From: Myxococcaceae bacterium JPH2
Lineage (GTDB): Bacteria; Myxococcota; Myxococcia; Myxococcales; Myxococcaceae
NCBI GenBank assembly: GCA_016458225.1
Contig: JAEMGR010000048.1
Location: 1 to 33,031 of the forward strand
DNA: 33,031 nucleotides
Direction of reading: 5' to 3'
In this document: positions 15,272 to 23,546 of the stretch, piece by piece
How positions within the stretch are numbered: the stretch's first letter is position 1
Layout of the letters: the number at the start of each line of letters is the position of its first letter
Position numbers and translations under genes: made by a program
Notes under the pieces: model-generated
The model's input: only the letters and a program-made list of their open reading frames with translations
Databases searched by the model: none
What the model was told of the DNA's origin: nothing

Positions 15272-15949
15272 ATGCTCAAGAAGACTCTCATTGGTCTTGC
15301 CGCCCTTCTCCTGAGCGTGGTGGGTGTCATCGCTACCCGACCCTCGGCCTTCACAGTGCAGCGCACCGCGACGTTGCCGGTGACTCCGGAGATCGCCTTC
15401 TCGCGGGTGAATGACTTCCACCCATGGAACGAGTGGTCGCCGTGGGCCCGGCGGGATGTGAACATGAAGACGACGTACTCCGGCGCGGGGTCCGGAGTCG
15501 GCGCCATCTACGCGTGGGCAGGCAACGAGCAGGTGGGCGAGGGCGTGATGACGATCAGGGAGAGCAAGCCGAACGAGTTGATCCTCATCCAACTGCAGTT
15601 CCTCAAGCCCTGGGCCGCCACCTACACCACCACCTTCACCTTCAAGCCCGTGGGGGATGGCACCGAAGTGGCGTGGTCCATGCGCGGCACCCACGACTTC
15701 ATGGGCAAGGCCTTCTCGCTCTTCATGGACACGGACACGTTGATGGGCAGGGACTTCGAGAACGGCCTTGCCAACCTGACGGTAGCGGCGGTGGCCGAGA
15801 AGATGCGGCGCCCCGAGGAGAAGGCTCGCGCCGAGGCAGAGGAAGCGCGCGCGGCCAAGGAGCGGGCGGATGCCGCCGCCGAGGCCGCTGCGGTCATGCA
15901 GGGCGCCCCCATTGGCACGAAAATCATGCCGCTGCCGACGAATCCGTGA
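15272..15949 (+). CDS. SRPBCC-family (polyketide cyclase/dehydrase-like) membrane-anchored protein
   Basis: A 225-residue protein. The N-terminal hydrophobic segment (residues about 3-22, KTLIGLAALLLSVVGVIATR) is an uncleaved anchor or signal. An SRPBCC domain follows (residues about 25-175): FTVQRTATLPVTPEIAFSRV, NDFHPWNEWSPWARRD (the DFxxWxxWSPW signature of this subgroup), GVGAIYAWAGNEQVGEGVMT, FTFKPVGDGTEVAWSMRGTH and a long last helix. The tail (residues about 178-210, EEKARAEAEEARAAKERADA) is a charged Ala/Glu coiled-coil extension not usual for the family. The fold binds hydrophobic ligands; the ligand is unknown. It appears monocistronic. Confidence 0.88.
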   Translation: MLKKTLIGLAALLLSVVGVIATRPSAFTVQRTATLPVTPEIAFSRVNDFHPWNEWSPWARRDVNMKTTYSGAGSGVGAIYAWAGNEQVGEGVMTIRESKPNELILIQLQFLKPWAATYTTTFTFKPVGDGTEVAWSMRGTHDFMGKAFSLFMDTDTLMGRDFENGLANLTVAAVAEKMRRPEEKARAEAEEARAAKERADAAAEAAAVMQGAPIGTKIMPLPTNP

Positions 15950-16160
15950 CGCGCGGATGAGGCCCCTCAAGTCCAGGACAGGCCGCGTCGAAGATCCTCG
16001 GGTTGCCTCCCGGAGAAAACTCCGCGCGCCTGCGAAATAGCTCGCGCTGGGAGTTCGTTGGACCTGAGGGTGAGCAACTGGGCTCACGTGGGCTGACCTG
16101 CCCGTCCCCGCACGCGAGCACGGCCGCCTGGAGCCGTCTTCCCCTCACGGAGTTGAACGC

Positions 16161-17624
16161 ATGAGCCGCCTGGCATCCCCCTCCACACCGACACGGGTAA
16201 CGACGTGCCGACCCGGTGCACGGACATGGCGCATGCGGGCGCTCTCGCTCGCGGTCATGGGGACCGCCGCCGGCCTTGCCGCCTGTGCGGTGCCGTCCGC
16301 GCGCGCCGTGTCTCCGGCCGGAGTGCCCGCGTTCAGCGAAGACATGTTGTCGCCCGAGTTCTGGATCCGCCGTGCGCCGTCGCCCGACGAGGTGCTGCTC
16401 GATGCCGACCAGGTGGCCGCGAAGCGCATGCGCGCGTTCGGTCCAGATGGCGGACTGGTCGATTTGAGGCGCATCCCAGCCACGCTGACGCGGGAGCAGG
16501 TCGCCAGTTGGATCAAGGATGCGCAGCAGACGCCCATCCAGGCAACGATCGACGAACAGGGCCTGCCGGTGACGGAGGCGATGCGCGCAGAACTGCGCCA
16601 GAACGCCGCGACCGAGCACATCCCCGAAGCATCCACCGCGCGCTACGGCCTCAGTGTGCGGCGCACGCCCCTGCGGTCACTGCCGTCGGACCGGCAATTC
16701 TTCGCCGCGGAGAACCTGCGCGACTACGAGAGCCTGCAGGCCGGCATCCTGTTCCCCGGCGAGCCGGTCGTCATCGCGCACCACAGCTCGGATCAGCAAT
16801 GGATGTTCGTCCTGACGACCCAAGGGCCCGCGTGGGTCCGGCGCGGAGACGTCGCGGAGGGCACGGCGGACACGGTGTTTTCGTACGTGGCGAAAGCGCC
16901 TGGACGTGTCGTCACGGGCGACCAGGTGCGCACGGTATTCACACCGGAAGCACCAGGGGTATCCGAGCTTGAACTCGACATGGGGGTCGAGCTGCCACGG
17001 GCCGACGTGGCACCCGGCGAGCCCGTCAACGGCGCCAGCGCCTATGCATCGTGGCCGGTGCTGCTGCCGGTGCGCGAGCAGGACGGCACACTCGCCTTCC
17101 AGGGCGCGCTGCTGCGCCGTACCGCCGACACCGCGCCGGGATATCTGCCGCTGACACGTGCCAACATCCTCCGGCAGGCGTTCAAGTTCCTCGGCGAGCG
17201 CTACGGTTGGGGGCACCAATTCAATGCGCGCGACTGCAGCGGACTGACCAGCGAAGTGTACCGCAGCATGGGGCTGTTCTTGCCGCCGAACTCCGGGATG
17301 CAAGGGAAGAGCGCGGCGTTGAACCACCGCCTCTTCACCGCACAGGACTCGCACACCGAGCGGCTGCGCGCACTGGCCCAAGCGCAGGTGGGTGACCTCG
17401 TCGTCGTTCCCGGTCATGTGTTGATGATCATCGGCCACGTGGATGGCGAGCCCTACGTCATCCAAGATGTCCCATACGCCGTGTTCAAGGATCCGGACAC
17501 GCAGCAGCTCCGCAAGACGAAGCTGAACCAGGTATCGGTCACTCCGCTGCTGCCGCTGTATGCCGACGACTCGACCCTGTACGTGGACGCGATGACGAGC
17601 CTCGTGCACGTCACGCGGCCATAG
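16161..17624 (+). CDS. SH3-domain NlpC/P60 cell-wall peptidase lipoprotein
   Basis: A 487-residue predicted murein endopeptidase. A lipoprotein signal ends at LAAC (AVMGTAAGLAAC). ATG 16233 (MRALSLAVMG) would give a standard signal length, so the real start may be there rather than at 16161. Residues about 55-165 are the N-terminal stabilising region, followed by SH3-like domains (LSVRRTPLRSLPSDRQFF, PVVIAHHSSDQQWMFVLTTQ and GPAWVRRGDVAEG). The C-terminal NlpC/P60 domain has the nucleophile Cys359 (FNARDCSGLTSEVYRSMGLF) and His419 (VPGHVLMIIGHVDGEPYVI). This order resembles YkfC-type gamma-D-glutamyl-L-diamino acid endopeptidases, so recycling or trimming of peptidoglycan stem peptides in the periplasm is likely. 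No immunity-type neighbour is adjacent. Confidence 0.9.
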   Translation: MSRLASPSTPTRVTTCRPGARTWRMRALSLAVMGTAAGLAACAVPSARAVSPAGVPAFSEDMLSPEFWIRRAPSPDEVLLDADQVAAKRMRAFGPDGGLVDLRRIPATLTREQVASWIKDAQQTPIQATIDEQGLPVTEAMRAELRQNAATEHIPEASTARYGLSVRRTPLRSLPSDRQFFAAENLRDYESLQAGILFPGEPVVIAHHSSDQQWMFVLTTQGPAWVRRGDVAEGTADTVFSYVAKAPGRVVTGDQVRTVFTPEAPGVSELELDMGVELPRADVAPGEPVNGASAYASWPVLLPVREQDGTLAFQGALLRRTADTAPGYLPLTRANILRQAFKFLGERYGWGHQFNARDCSGLTSEVYRSMGLFLPPNSGMQGKSAALNHRLFTAQDSHTERLRALAQAQVGDLVVVPGHVLMIIGHVDGEPYVIQDVPYAVFKDPDTQQLRKTKLNQVSVTPLLPLYADDSTLYVDAMTSLVHVTRP

Positions 17625-17713
17625 GCCCGACCGCCGAGCGCGGCATGGCCCTCACCGCAGGCCGAGAGGACGCCTCAACTCGCGAACAGGGTCGCGCGGG
17701 GCGCCCTCCCCCA

Positions 17714-18064
17714 TCAGATGGAACGCTCGCGAGTACTTCGGCATCCGGGCGCCCCTATCTTTCTGTCATTCGGCACGGTCCGGTTCCGATCGCCACAGGG
17801 TATCGAGGACAGGGACTCCCCAGGATTGAGCACGGTGGCGGAGACATCGACGCCGGCAGCGGGAGTTCCCGTCGCGGTGACGACGGTGCCGCGGAGGATT
17901 CGCGTGCCCAGCAGAGACGAGGAGGAGACCGCGCTCCGGGTTCGCAGGAACGCGCGTGCGCGAGGGGTCTCGCGCACCGGTGCCTCGTGGAGGACCCCGA
18001 AAGAGACGGCAGTCCCCAGCACGAACAACGCGAGTCCGATCGCGCTCAAGCGCTGTCTACGCAT
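17714..18064 (-). pseudogene. Truncated carboxypeptidase-regulatory-like protein (5' stump)
   Basis: About 116 codons from an ATG at 18064 preceded by GAGGAG. The start is intact: an N-terminal anchor (MRRQRLSAIGLALFVLGTAV, then SFGVL), a linker, and one beta-sandwich opening (LRGTVVTATGTPAAGVDVSA, then TVLNPGESLSSIPC). The GTVV-x-TPAAGVDVSAT pattern is that of carboxypeptidase regulatory-like (CarboxypepD_reg) repeats found in very long myxobacterial surface proteins. The sequence then turns into non-homologous Arg/Ser-rich codons and stops after 35 residues. The rest of the gene is absent, so this is most likely a deletion stump. I infer the family from the repeat pattern alone. Confidence 0.55.
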
Positions 18065-18267
18065 GCGCTGCTCCTCGAGATGACGTTGCCCCAGTTGCGC
18101 AGAGTCCCACCTGCTGTGCCAAGAGGAGCTCACGATACTTGAGCAAGTCATCGATAAGGCTGCTCAATCGACCAGAAGCACTTGCGTGGGAGGTCGAATC
18201 CGCACCCCAGGGATGAACCAATGTATTCGCCCGCGCGATTGCCCCATCGCTCTATTTCAACAGGCGC

Positions 18268-19185
18268 TCAGGTGCCCAGTCGCCGGAACCACGCCTCGGT
18301 CCGGGGGATGGCTCCGCCGCCGATCCGCAGCGCCATGGACTGGTCCGCCGCGAGGGCGATCCACGGTGCGAGCAGCCGATAGACCTCTCGGTACAGCCGC
18401 AACGTCTCTGGGGAGGCGGCATCGCCTGTCGTGGGAGCCGGCCCCGCTTTGATCAAGGTGCCATGCCGGGCTTCGAGCAGCTCGACTTCGGCAGGAAGCT
18501 GACGCCGCAAGGCACTGACTCCACCGAGTGGCGCCAGCGTCCCCGCGTCGAGCAACGTCAGCCAATTCACGCCCTGGATGCCATTGTTGCCCACTGCCTT
18601 GGCGTCGAACGGGATGCGAACGATGTCGATGCCCGGGTAACGCATCGACATGTTCCATGCGTGAGTCTCACTGGCCTGCTTGTCATACCGGGAGCATTCG
18701 AAGGCGAAGCCCGCGGACCCACAACGGAAGGAGAACACTTCGGCCAGTTGGTGGACGAACGCAAGGAGGTCACTCGGATTGTCTCGGGCGTCCACCGCCG
18801 GGAACGCCATGGACAGGATGTTGGCCTGCTGGCTCGCATCCACGTTCCAGATTTCGAACTTGGTGGAGGGAGCATCGTGAGGCTTCTCGCTGACCTTCAG
18901 CTCCAGTGCGAGGTAGTTCTTGCGAGGCGCATCGGGAGCCAGCCAGGTGCCGAGCAGTCCGAGGACCCGCTTCGTGACCGGCTTGTGGACCTTCATCGTC
19001 TCCGTGGCGTGGAAGGTCAGCCGCGCGGGCGGGCACCGGGTCTGAAACAGCTCCCAGGCCGACAGCAGCCCGACGGAGCCGTCGTAGAACGAGCGGCTGG
19101 TATACAGGTTGATGCCGAAGACCCACGAGGTCAGCCGGATGCCGTCCTGGATGAGCTCGAGTTCGGAGGGTGAGGGTGCGTGCAT
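18268..19185 (-). CDS. DUF3396 / type VI immunity family protein
   Basis: A 305-residue cytoplasmic protein starting MHAPSPSELELIQDGIRLTS. It follows the DUF3396 layout. An N-terminal alpha/beta half (SWVFGINLYTSRSFYDGSVG, LLSAWELFQTRCP) is followed by a middle strand segment (DAPSTKFEIWNVDASQQANI). The second half carries the marks FSFRCGSAGFAFECSRYD, MSMRYPGIDIVRIPFDAKAV, NWLTLLDAGTLAPLGGVSAL and a final LYREVYRLLAPWIALA helix. Proteins of this family are annotated as immunity factors that neutralise polymorphic or type VI effectors, and myxobacteria carry many paralogues. No matching toxin gene is recognisable within the window. The gene lies 158 nt downstream of a WD40 gene on the same strand. 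The longer open frame to 19695 is antisense read-through. Confidence 0.85.
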   Translation of the reverse strand: MHAPSPSELELIQDGIRLTSWVFGINLYTSRSFYDGSVGLLSAWELFQTRCPPARLTFHATETMKVHKPVTKRVLGLLGTWLAPDAPRKNYLALELKVSEKPHDAPSTKFEIWNVDASQQANILSMAFPAVDARDNPSDLLAFVHQLAEVFSFRCGSAGFAFECSRYDKQASETHAWNMSMRYPGIDIVRIPFDAKAVGNNGIQGVNWLTLLDAGTLAPLGGVSALRRQLPAEVELLEARHGTLIKAGPAPTTGDAASPETLRLYREVYRLLAPWIALAADQSMALRIGGGAIPRTEAWFRRLGT

Positions 19186-19343
19186 GGTGTGGGGCCTTTG
19201 CCTGCCGTCGCGTCGAAGCACGCGGAGAAGAAGCTCGCACAGACCAAGGCCCTGTTGAAATGGAGTGAAGGGGTCGGGGCGTTGATGGAACCGGATGCCC
19301 GACCTCGCGATGCCCGTGCGCACACCGTCGGAAGTGCGTGGCG

Positions 19344-20306
19344 CTAGACCAGAGGCATCGACAGCAGCTCCCGTTGGCACGTCACGTAGAGCGTCCGATC
19401 GTGCACCAACAGGCCGCCCAGTTCGACGTGGCCGACGTCGTACACGGCGAGGCACTCGGTGGAGTCGAGCGACCAGACGCGCACGGTGCCGTCGGAGCTT
19501 CCGGTGCACAGCAGCCCGCGCGAGGGCTCCACCGCGACGAAGTCCACCCAGTGCGCATGGCCCTGCCATTGCCGCACGACGCGGCCAGTGACGCTGTGGA
19601 CCATGTGGGCCACGAAGTCCCAGTACCCGCAGAGGAGGTGCTCTCCGTCGGGGTGCCAGGCCAGCCCCCGGAGGGTGTTCGACGGGCGGTTCCACACGAT
19701 GCCGAGCTGTTCCTTGCGCGCTTCGCTGAGGGGCTCATGGTGGGCGGTGGCCATGCGCAGGTGGAAGAGGGCGCGGACGTCGAGCGTGCGGTCTTCGAGC
19801 ACGTGGACCGCGCCGTTGCTTCCGCCCACGGCGACGAGGCCCCGGGAAGGCGCATGCGCGAGCGCGTAGAGCGGCCCGGTCTGCAGCGTGCGCAGGCTCT
19901 CTCCCGTCCAGGCATCCCAAAGCTGCGCGCTGCTGTCGGCGCTGATGGAGACGACGCGGTCCTCGCTGACGATCGCGGCGGCCTGGACCTCTTCTCCGTG
20001 CCCCTCGAAGGTCTGCACGCGTTGCCAGTCCTGGGAGTCCCAGAGGGCCAGGCCGCGAATCTTGTGCGCCTCGAGCACGCGGCCCAGCTCGGCTTCCCCC
20101 GCCAGCCGGAACCAGGGCTCTCCATTCCGACAGATGGCGTCCGTCTTCAGGACCCGCGTGCACTCACCGGTCGCCAGACTCCAGAGGAAGATGCGCCCAC
20201 GCCCATTCGCGGCGATGTGACGCCCATCCGGCCACAGCATCGGCGCCCCAAGCGGATCTCCATCGAGGTTGTCCGCCTCGAGCATCTGGGGATGACGGCG
20301 CCACAT
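19344..20306 (-). CDS. WD40-repeat protein
   Basis: A 320-residue propeller without signal or membrane segments. Blades are visible as LWPDGRHIAANGRGRIFLWS, LATGECTRVLKT; VQTFEGHGEEVQAAAIVSED, RVVSISADSSAQLWDAWTGE; LYALAHAPSRGLVAVGGSNG, AVHVLED; LRGLAWHPDGEHLLCGYWDF, VAHMVHSVTGRVVRQWQGHA; and HWVDFVAVEPSRGLLCTGSS, DGTVRVWSLDS. This makes about six or seven blades, enough for one closed propeller. The role is probably as a scaffold or sensor; no catalytic domain is fused. It is upstream of the DUF3396 gene (gap 158 nt) and divergent from an AraC regulator. It is not closely similar by eye to the WD40 gene at 1378-2796. Confidence 0.88.
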   Translation of the reverse strand: MWRRHPQMLEADNLDGDPLGAPMLWPDGRHIAANGRGRIFLWSLATGECTRVLKTDAICRNGEPWFRLAGEAELGRVLEAHKIRGLALWDSQDWQRVQTFEGHGEEVQAAAIVSEDRVVSISADSSAQLWDAWTGESLRTLQTGPLYALAHAPSRGLVAVGGSNGAVHVLEDRTLDVRALFHLRMATAHHEPLSEARKEQLGIVWNRPSNTLRGLAWHPDGEHLLCGYWDFVAHMVHSVTGRVVRQWQGHAHWVDFVAVEPSRGLLCTGSSDGTVRVWSLDSTECLAVYDVGHVELGGLLVHDRTLYVTCQRELLSMPLV

Positions 20307-20376
20307 CGATTCAATCTAGGCCGTGCCAGCAAACGAGGGCCAGAGACGAATGGAGGCAAGGAGAACCCTCGCCACG

Positions 20377-20411
20377 TTGACAGCGCGCCGCGCGTAGCGC
20401 GATTGCAATCG
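20377..20411 (+). promoter_or_regulatory. TTGACA box and 12-bp palindrome upstream of the AraC gene
   Basis: A perfect -35-like TTGACA (20377-20382) is followed 17 bp later by the exact palindrome CGATTGCAATCG (20400-20411), which sits where a -10 box would be but does not match TATAAT. It ends 11 nt before the GTG start of the AraC gene. It could be a repressible promoter or an operator for another regulator. Confidence 0.35.
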
Positions 20412-20422
20412 ATTCGCGAGCC

Positions 20423-21283
20423 GTGCATTGGAACTTCGTGTCCTCCGCACCCGTCCTTGGATTTGGTCGCTATCTCGGCACACCGCTCCAGCGCCTGGAG
20501 GTGGCGGGGCTCGTCCTCACGGAGAGCATCTATCCTCCCGGCGTCGTCCTTGCTCGACACCGACACCAGCACGCGGGATTCAGGCTCACGCTGGAGGGCG
20601 GCTTCACCGACGTGTTGGAGGGACGTGCCCGGGAATGTCCTCCCAGGTCGGTGGCCTTCCAGGCACCCGAGGTCGCCCACGAGCAGCGCATCGCCGGTCG
20701 GCGCACCCGCACCTTCAACATCGACTTCTCCGAGTCGCTCTGGCGGTCGCGCTACCCGCTCGTGTCCCGGCTGGACAGTCGGATGGAGCTGACCTCCGCG
20801 CGGATGTCCACGCTGAGCGCGCGCCTCTATCAGGAGTTCCACCGCGGGGATGACGTGGCGGCGCTGGCCATTGAAGGGCTGGCGTTGGAGCTGCTGGCCG
20901 AGGCGCTCCGCGCCACGACGCCCCCGAAGGAATCAGCACCTCCCGTGTGGCTCGCACGGGTGAAGGAGCGACTCGATGCAGTCCGAGGTCCTCCTCCCAC
21001 GCTCGCGCAACTGGCTCGCGAGGCCGGAGTGAGCCCCACACAGCTAGGCCGCGGCTTCCGCCAGTTCTTCCAGTGCACTCCCGCCGACCACCTGCGCCGC
21101 TCCCGCCTGGAGCGCGCCAGCCGGGCACTGAGGGAGACGAAGCATCCCCTCAGCGACATCGCGCAGGAGGCGGGCTACTGCGACCAGAGTCACATGACGC
21201 GCGAATTCAGCCGCCGACTCCGCCTGTCCCCAGCCGAGTACCGGCGACTGCTCACGGGCCACGCGTTTCGTCCAACGGGCTGA
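20423..21283 (+). CDS. AraC-family transcriptional regulator (cupin sensor type)
   Basis: A 286-residue regulator from a GTG at 20423. Residues about 1-100 are a cupin-like sensor domain (LTESIYPPGVVLARHRHQHA, then GFRLTLEGGFTDVLEGRARE and VAFQAPEVAHEQRIAG, with the His-rich first motif). Residues about 175-278 carry the two HTH units: RLDAVRGPPPTLAQLAREAG, VSPTQLGRGFRQFFQCTPAD; then LRETKHPLSDIAQEAGYCDQ, SHMTREFSRRLRLSPAEYRR. Length and domain order are normal. It is divergent from a WD40 gene and followed closely by a metallopeptidase-like lipoprotein gene, either of which could be a target. Confidence 0.93.
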   Translation: MHWNFVSSAPVLGFGRYLGTPLQRLEVAGLVLTESIYPPGVVLARHRHQHAGFRLTLEGGFTDVLEGRARECPPRSVAFQAPEVAHEQRIAGRRTRTFNIDFSESLWRSRYPLVSRLDSRMELTSARMSTLSARLYQEFHRGDDVAALAIEGLALELLAEALRATTPPKESAPPVWLARVKERLDAVRGPPPTLAQLAREAGVSPTQLGRGFRQFFQCTPADHLRRSRLERASRALRETKHPLSDIAQEAGYCDQSHMTREFSRRLRLSPAEYRRLLTGHAFRPTG

Positions 21284-21329
21284 GTTCCGTCCAAGACATC
21301 CTCGCGCGACGGTGTTCAGCTTCGGCGCC

Positions 21330-22589
21330 ATGACTTCGGACCCGATCGTCTCCCCCACCCTCGTTCGCTCCCGGCCCTCCGACTCCTGCCGGGGGCTCCC
21401 CACCCTGGCCCTCGTCGCCACGCTGTGGCTGGTGTCATCCGGTTGCGCATCGCAACAGGAGGTCCCCACCCCTCCCGCGCCGGCCGTCACCCGGGTGGAA
21501 GCAGGGCGCACACACTGGGTGCTGCGTCCCTCCGAGGCGTATGACGCCCTCTGCCTGCTGAACCTGCTGCGTGGCGACACGTTCTATACGCGGTTCTATC
21601 CCGTGGAGTTCCAGCGCTTCTCCGCCCTCCTCGAGCCCAAGGAGAAGGCCGCGCTCGAGCACCTCACCGAGCGGATGGGAAAGCAGGCCGGGACGATGGT
21701 GGGCCCCCACCTGACGCTCGTCTTCTCCGTCACGGGCGCCACCACCGTGGACGGCCTGGCCAGGACGGTGTCGGACGATGCCGCCTGGAAGGCGATGCGT
21801 CGGGACTTCAAGGCGACGAGCTACGGCGAGGACTCCGACTTCAGCGAGATGGAGGATACGCGCCAGGACCTGGGCGTGCTCTTCGCATTCCTCCAACGCG
21901 TCGACTTCGCGCGCATCTGGCGCGCGGAGTACCTGCCCCAGGTCGAGCAGGCCATCGCCCAGCTCGGCGCCCAGGTGGCAACGCATGACGTGGTCGGCTG
22001 GGACGAGGACGTTCTCGGTCGGGCGCTCCACGTGGAGGAGCTGAACGCCCACGTCCTGAAGTTCGCCAAACCCCACGGCATCCGAGTGACGGGCTGGAAC
22101 TTCCTCACCGACCTCACCTACCCGCTGAGCGTCACGGTGAAGACCGCGGTGCACGAACTGCTTCACCCCCCATTCAAGCGCGAGGGCGCCATCGACGCGC
22201 GGCTCACGGCCCTGGAGGCGGACCCCTACTTCCAGCGGCTGGTGCGCGAGCATGACCCGGCGTTCGGCTACACCACCGCGCAGGGACTGACAGAAGAGGA
22301 CTGCGCCGAGGCCATCGACGTCTTCGTCAGCGAGCGCCAGGGCCTGCTGCGAGGGAGAGATGGAAAACCCCTGACGGGCGCGGCCTTCTTCCGCGACCAC
22401 GACGACGGAATGCACGTGCTGGCCTACATGCTCTACGAGGAGCTGCGTCGCGCGGACCTCTCCTCGGGGACGAAGTACGAGGACTTCATCCTGAAGCTGT
22501 TCGACACGGGCGTGCTCGTACCCGGGAAGCTGGAGCAGCGCTTCCGCGCCTACGCCGGCGCGTATTCCGTGAAGGCCTTGAAGGAATAG
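21330..22589 (+). CDS. Lipoprotein with HELLH zinc-metallopeptidase-like motif
   Basis: A 419-residue predicted lipoprotein from ATG 21330 (a GTG at 21312 is an alternative). The signal LPTLALVATLWLVSSGC ends in a lipobox SSGC. The mature part is mostly helical and acidic (LRPSEAYDALCLLNLLRGDT, FYPVEFQRFSALLEPKEKAA). At about residues 275-279 it has HELLH (His275, Glu276, His279), the HExxH zinc-binding and catalytic signature, and an acidic helix downstream (GLTEEDCAEAIDVFVSE) could give a third ligand. I recognise no named peptidase family, so protease activity is a hypothesis. It follows the AraC gene by 46 nt and may be cotranscribed with it. It would face the periplasm or cell surface. 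Confidence 0.75.
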   Translation: MTSDPIVSPTLVRSRPSDSCRGLPTLALVATLWLVSSGCASQQEVPTPPAPAVTRVEAGRTHWVLRPSEAYDALCLLNLLRGDTFYTRFYPVEFQRFSALLEPKEKAALEHLTERMGKQAGTMVGPHLTLVFSVTGATTVDGLARTVSDDAAWKAMRRDFKATSYGEDSDFSEMEDTRQDLGVLFAFLQRVDFARIWRAEYLPQVEQAIAQLGAQVATHDVVGWDEDVLGRALHVEELNAHVLKFAKPHGIRVTGWNFLTDLTYPLSVTVKTAVHELLHPPFKREGAIDARLTALEADPYFQRLVREHDPAFGYTTAQGLTEEDCAEAIDVFVSERQGLLRGRDGKPLTGAAFFRDHDDGMHVLAYMLYEELRRADLSSGTKYEDFILKLFDTGVLVPGKLEQRFRAYAGAYSVKALKE

Positions 22590-22707
22590 ACCCTCAGGAA
22601 CGCCGCACCAGACGGCCGCGACGAGGCGCGCTCGCGGCCCTCGTCGCGCCGGGCCATCGCCATGGCCCCGTACCCGAACACAGCGCCGGGACTGGGAGAA
22701 GGCAGGA

Positions 22708-23499
22708 GTGCCACGTGAACAGAGATGGCTGGGTCGCGCGATGCTTGGTCCGCGCTGGCTTGCATACCTGGGGGCGGTTGGCCCAACCCAGGAGCATTCT
22801 CACCACGCGTTCCAGCTCGTTCGGGCGACAGTGGGATTGCTCACGCTCGCGGATGCACGCGGACGCCGCGCGGAGGGGGCCGTGGCTGTCATTCCTCCAG
22901 ACACCGCGCACCGCATCGAGCACGGGGCGGCGAATGTGTGGCTCGTCTTCGTGGACCCGGACGGCCCAGTAGGCCGCAGGCTGCGGCAGCTCGATGTGGG
23001 CATGGCGTCAGCACAGTGGGTTCGTGCGGGGACGCCTCTCCTCCGTGTGCCGCTCCCGTCCGAACAGGTGCGTGCAGGAGACTGGGGGCGACGGGTGGAA
23101 GAGTCGCTGATGCGATTGGTCGGCGAGGCGGTTTCCCCTGGCTCGGTGCACCCTGCGATCAAGCGCCTCATTGCAATCCTCCCAGAGCGCATCGAAGCGG
23201 GAGACGTGAGCCAGCGCGCGCTCGCGCAGGAGGTCGGGCTGTCCGCTGGGCGCATCGGACATCTCTTCTCCACCAGCATTGGCATCCCGCTACGTCCCTA
23301 CATCCTTTGGCTCCGCCTCCGTCGGGCGACGGAAGCCTTCCAGGACGGCGCGACGCTCACCCAAGCCGCTCACGTCGCGGGCTTCACGGACAGCTCGCAC
23401 CTGAGCAATGCGTTCCGCCGAATGTTCGGGCTTGCGCCCTCGGAGGTTGCCCGAGGCATCAAGTGGCTCAGCGAGCAGCCGTCCACCCCCACAACGTAG
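22708..23499 (+). CDS. AraC-family transcriptional regulator
   Basis: A 263-residue regulator from a GTG at 22708 (ATG 22741 is an alternative). The short N-terminal sensor resembles the cupin of stress- or ligand-responsive AraC proteins (GPTQEHSHHAFQLVRATVGL, VAVIPPDTAHRIEHGAANVW, LVFVDPDGPVGRRL). The C-terminal double HTH spans residues about 155-255: IEAGDVSQRALAQEVGLSAG, RIGHLFSTSIGIPLRPYILW, then GATLTQAAHVAGFTDSSHLS, NAFRRMFGLAPSEVAR. It precedes a fatty acid hydroxylase/sterol desaturase gene by 47 nt on the same strand, so it is likely the local activator of that gene and cotranscribed with it. Confidence 0.93.
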   Translation: MPREQRWLGRAMLGPRWLAYLGAVGPTQEHSHHAFQLVRATVGLLTLADARGRRAEGAVAVIPPDTAHRIEHGAANVWLVFVDPDGPVGRRLRQLDVGMASAQWVRAGTPLLRVPLPSEQVRAGDWGRRVEESLMRLVGEAVSPGSVHPAIKRLIAILPERIEAGDVSQRALAQEVGLSAGRIGHLFSTSIGIPLRPYILWLRLRRATEAFQDGATLTQAAHVAGFTDSSHLSNAFRRMFGLAPSEVARGIKWLSEQPSTPTT

Positions 23500-23546
23500 C
23501 CAGTTCTTCCAAGTCAGCGGGGGTGCAGCGATGCCACCTTCCCCTC

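Noticed and set aside
18190-18220. tRNA-like T-arm (GGTCGAATCC followed by a CACCCCA-like end)
   Set aside because: The T-loop lacks one base of the GGTTCGAATCC consensus and no D-arm, anticodon arm or acceptor pairing could be found upstream.
19186-19695. 170-codon upstream extension of the DUF3396 open frame
   Set aside because: It is Arg-rich antisense read-through across the WD40 gene; homology starts at ATG 19185.
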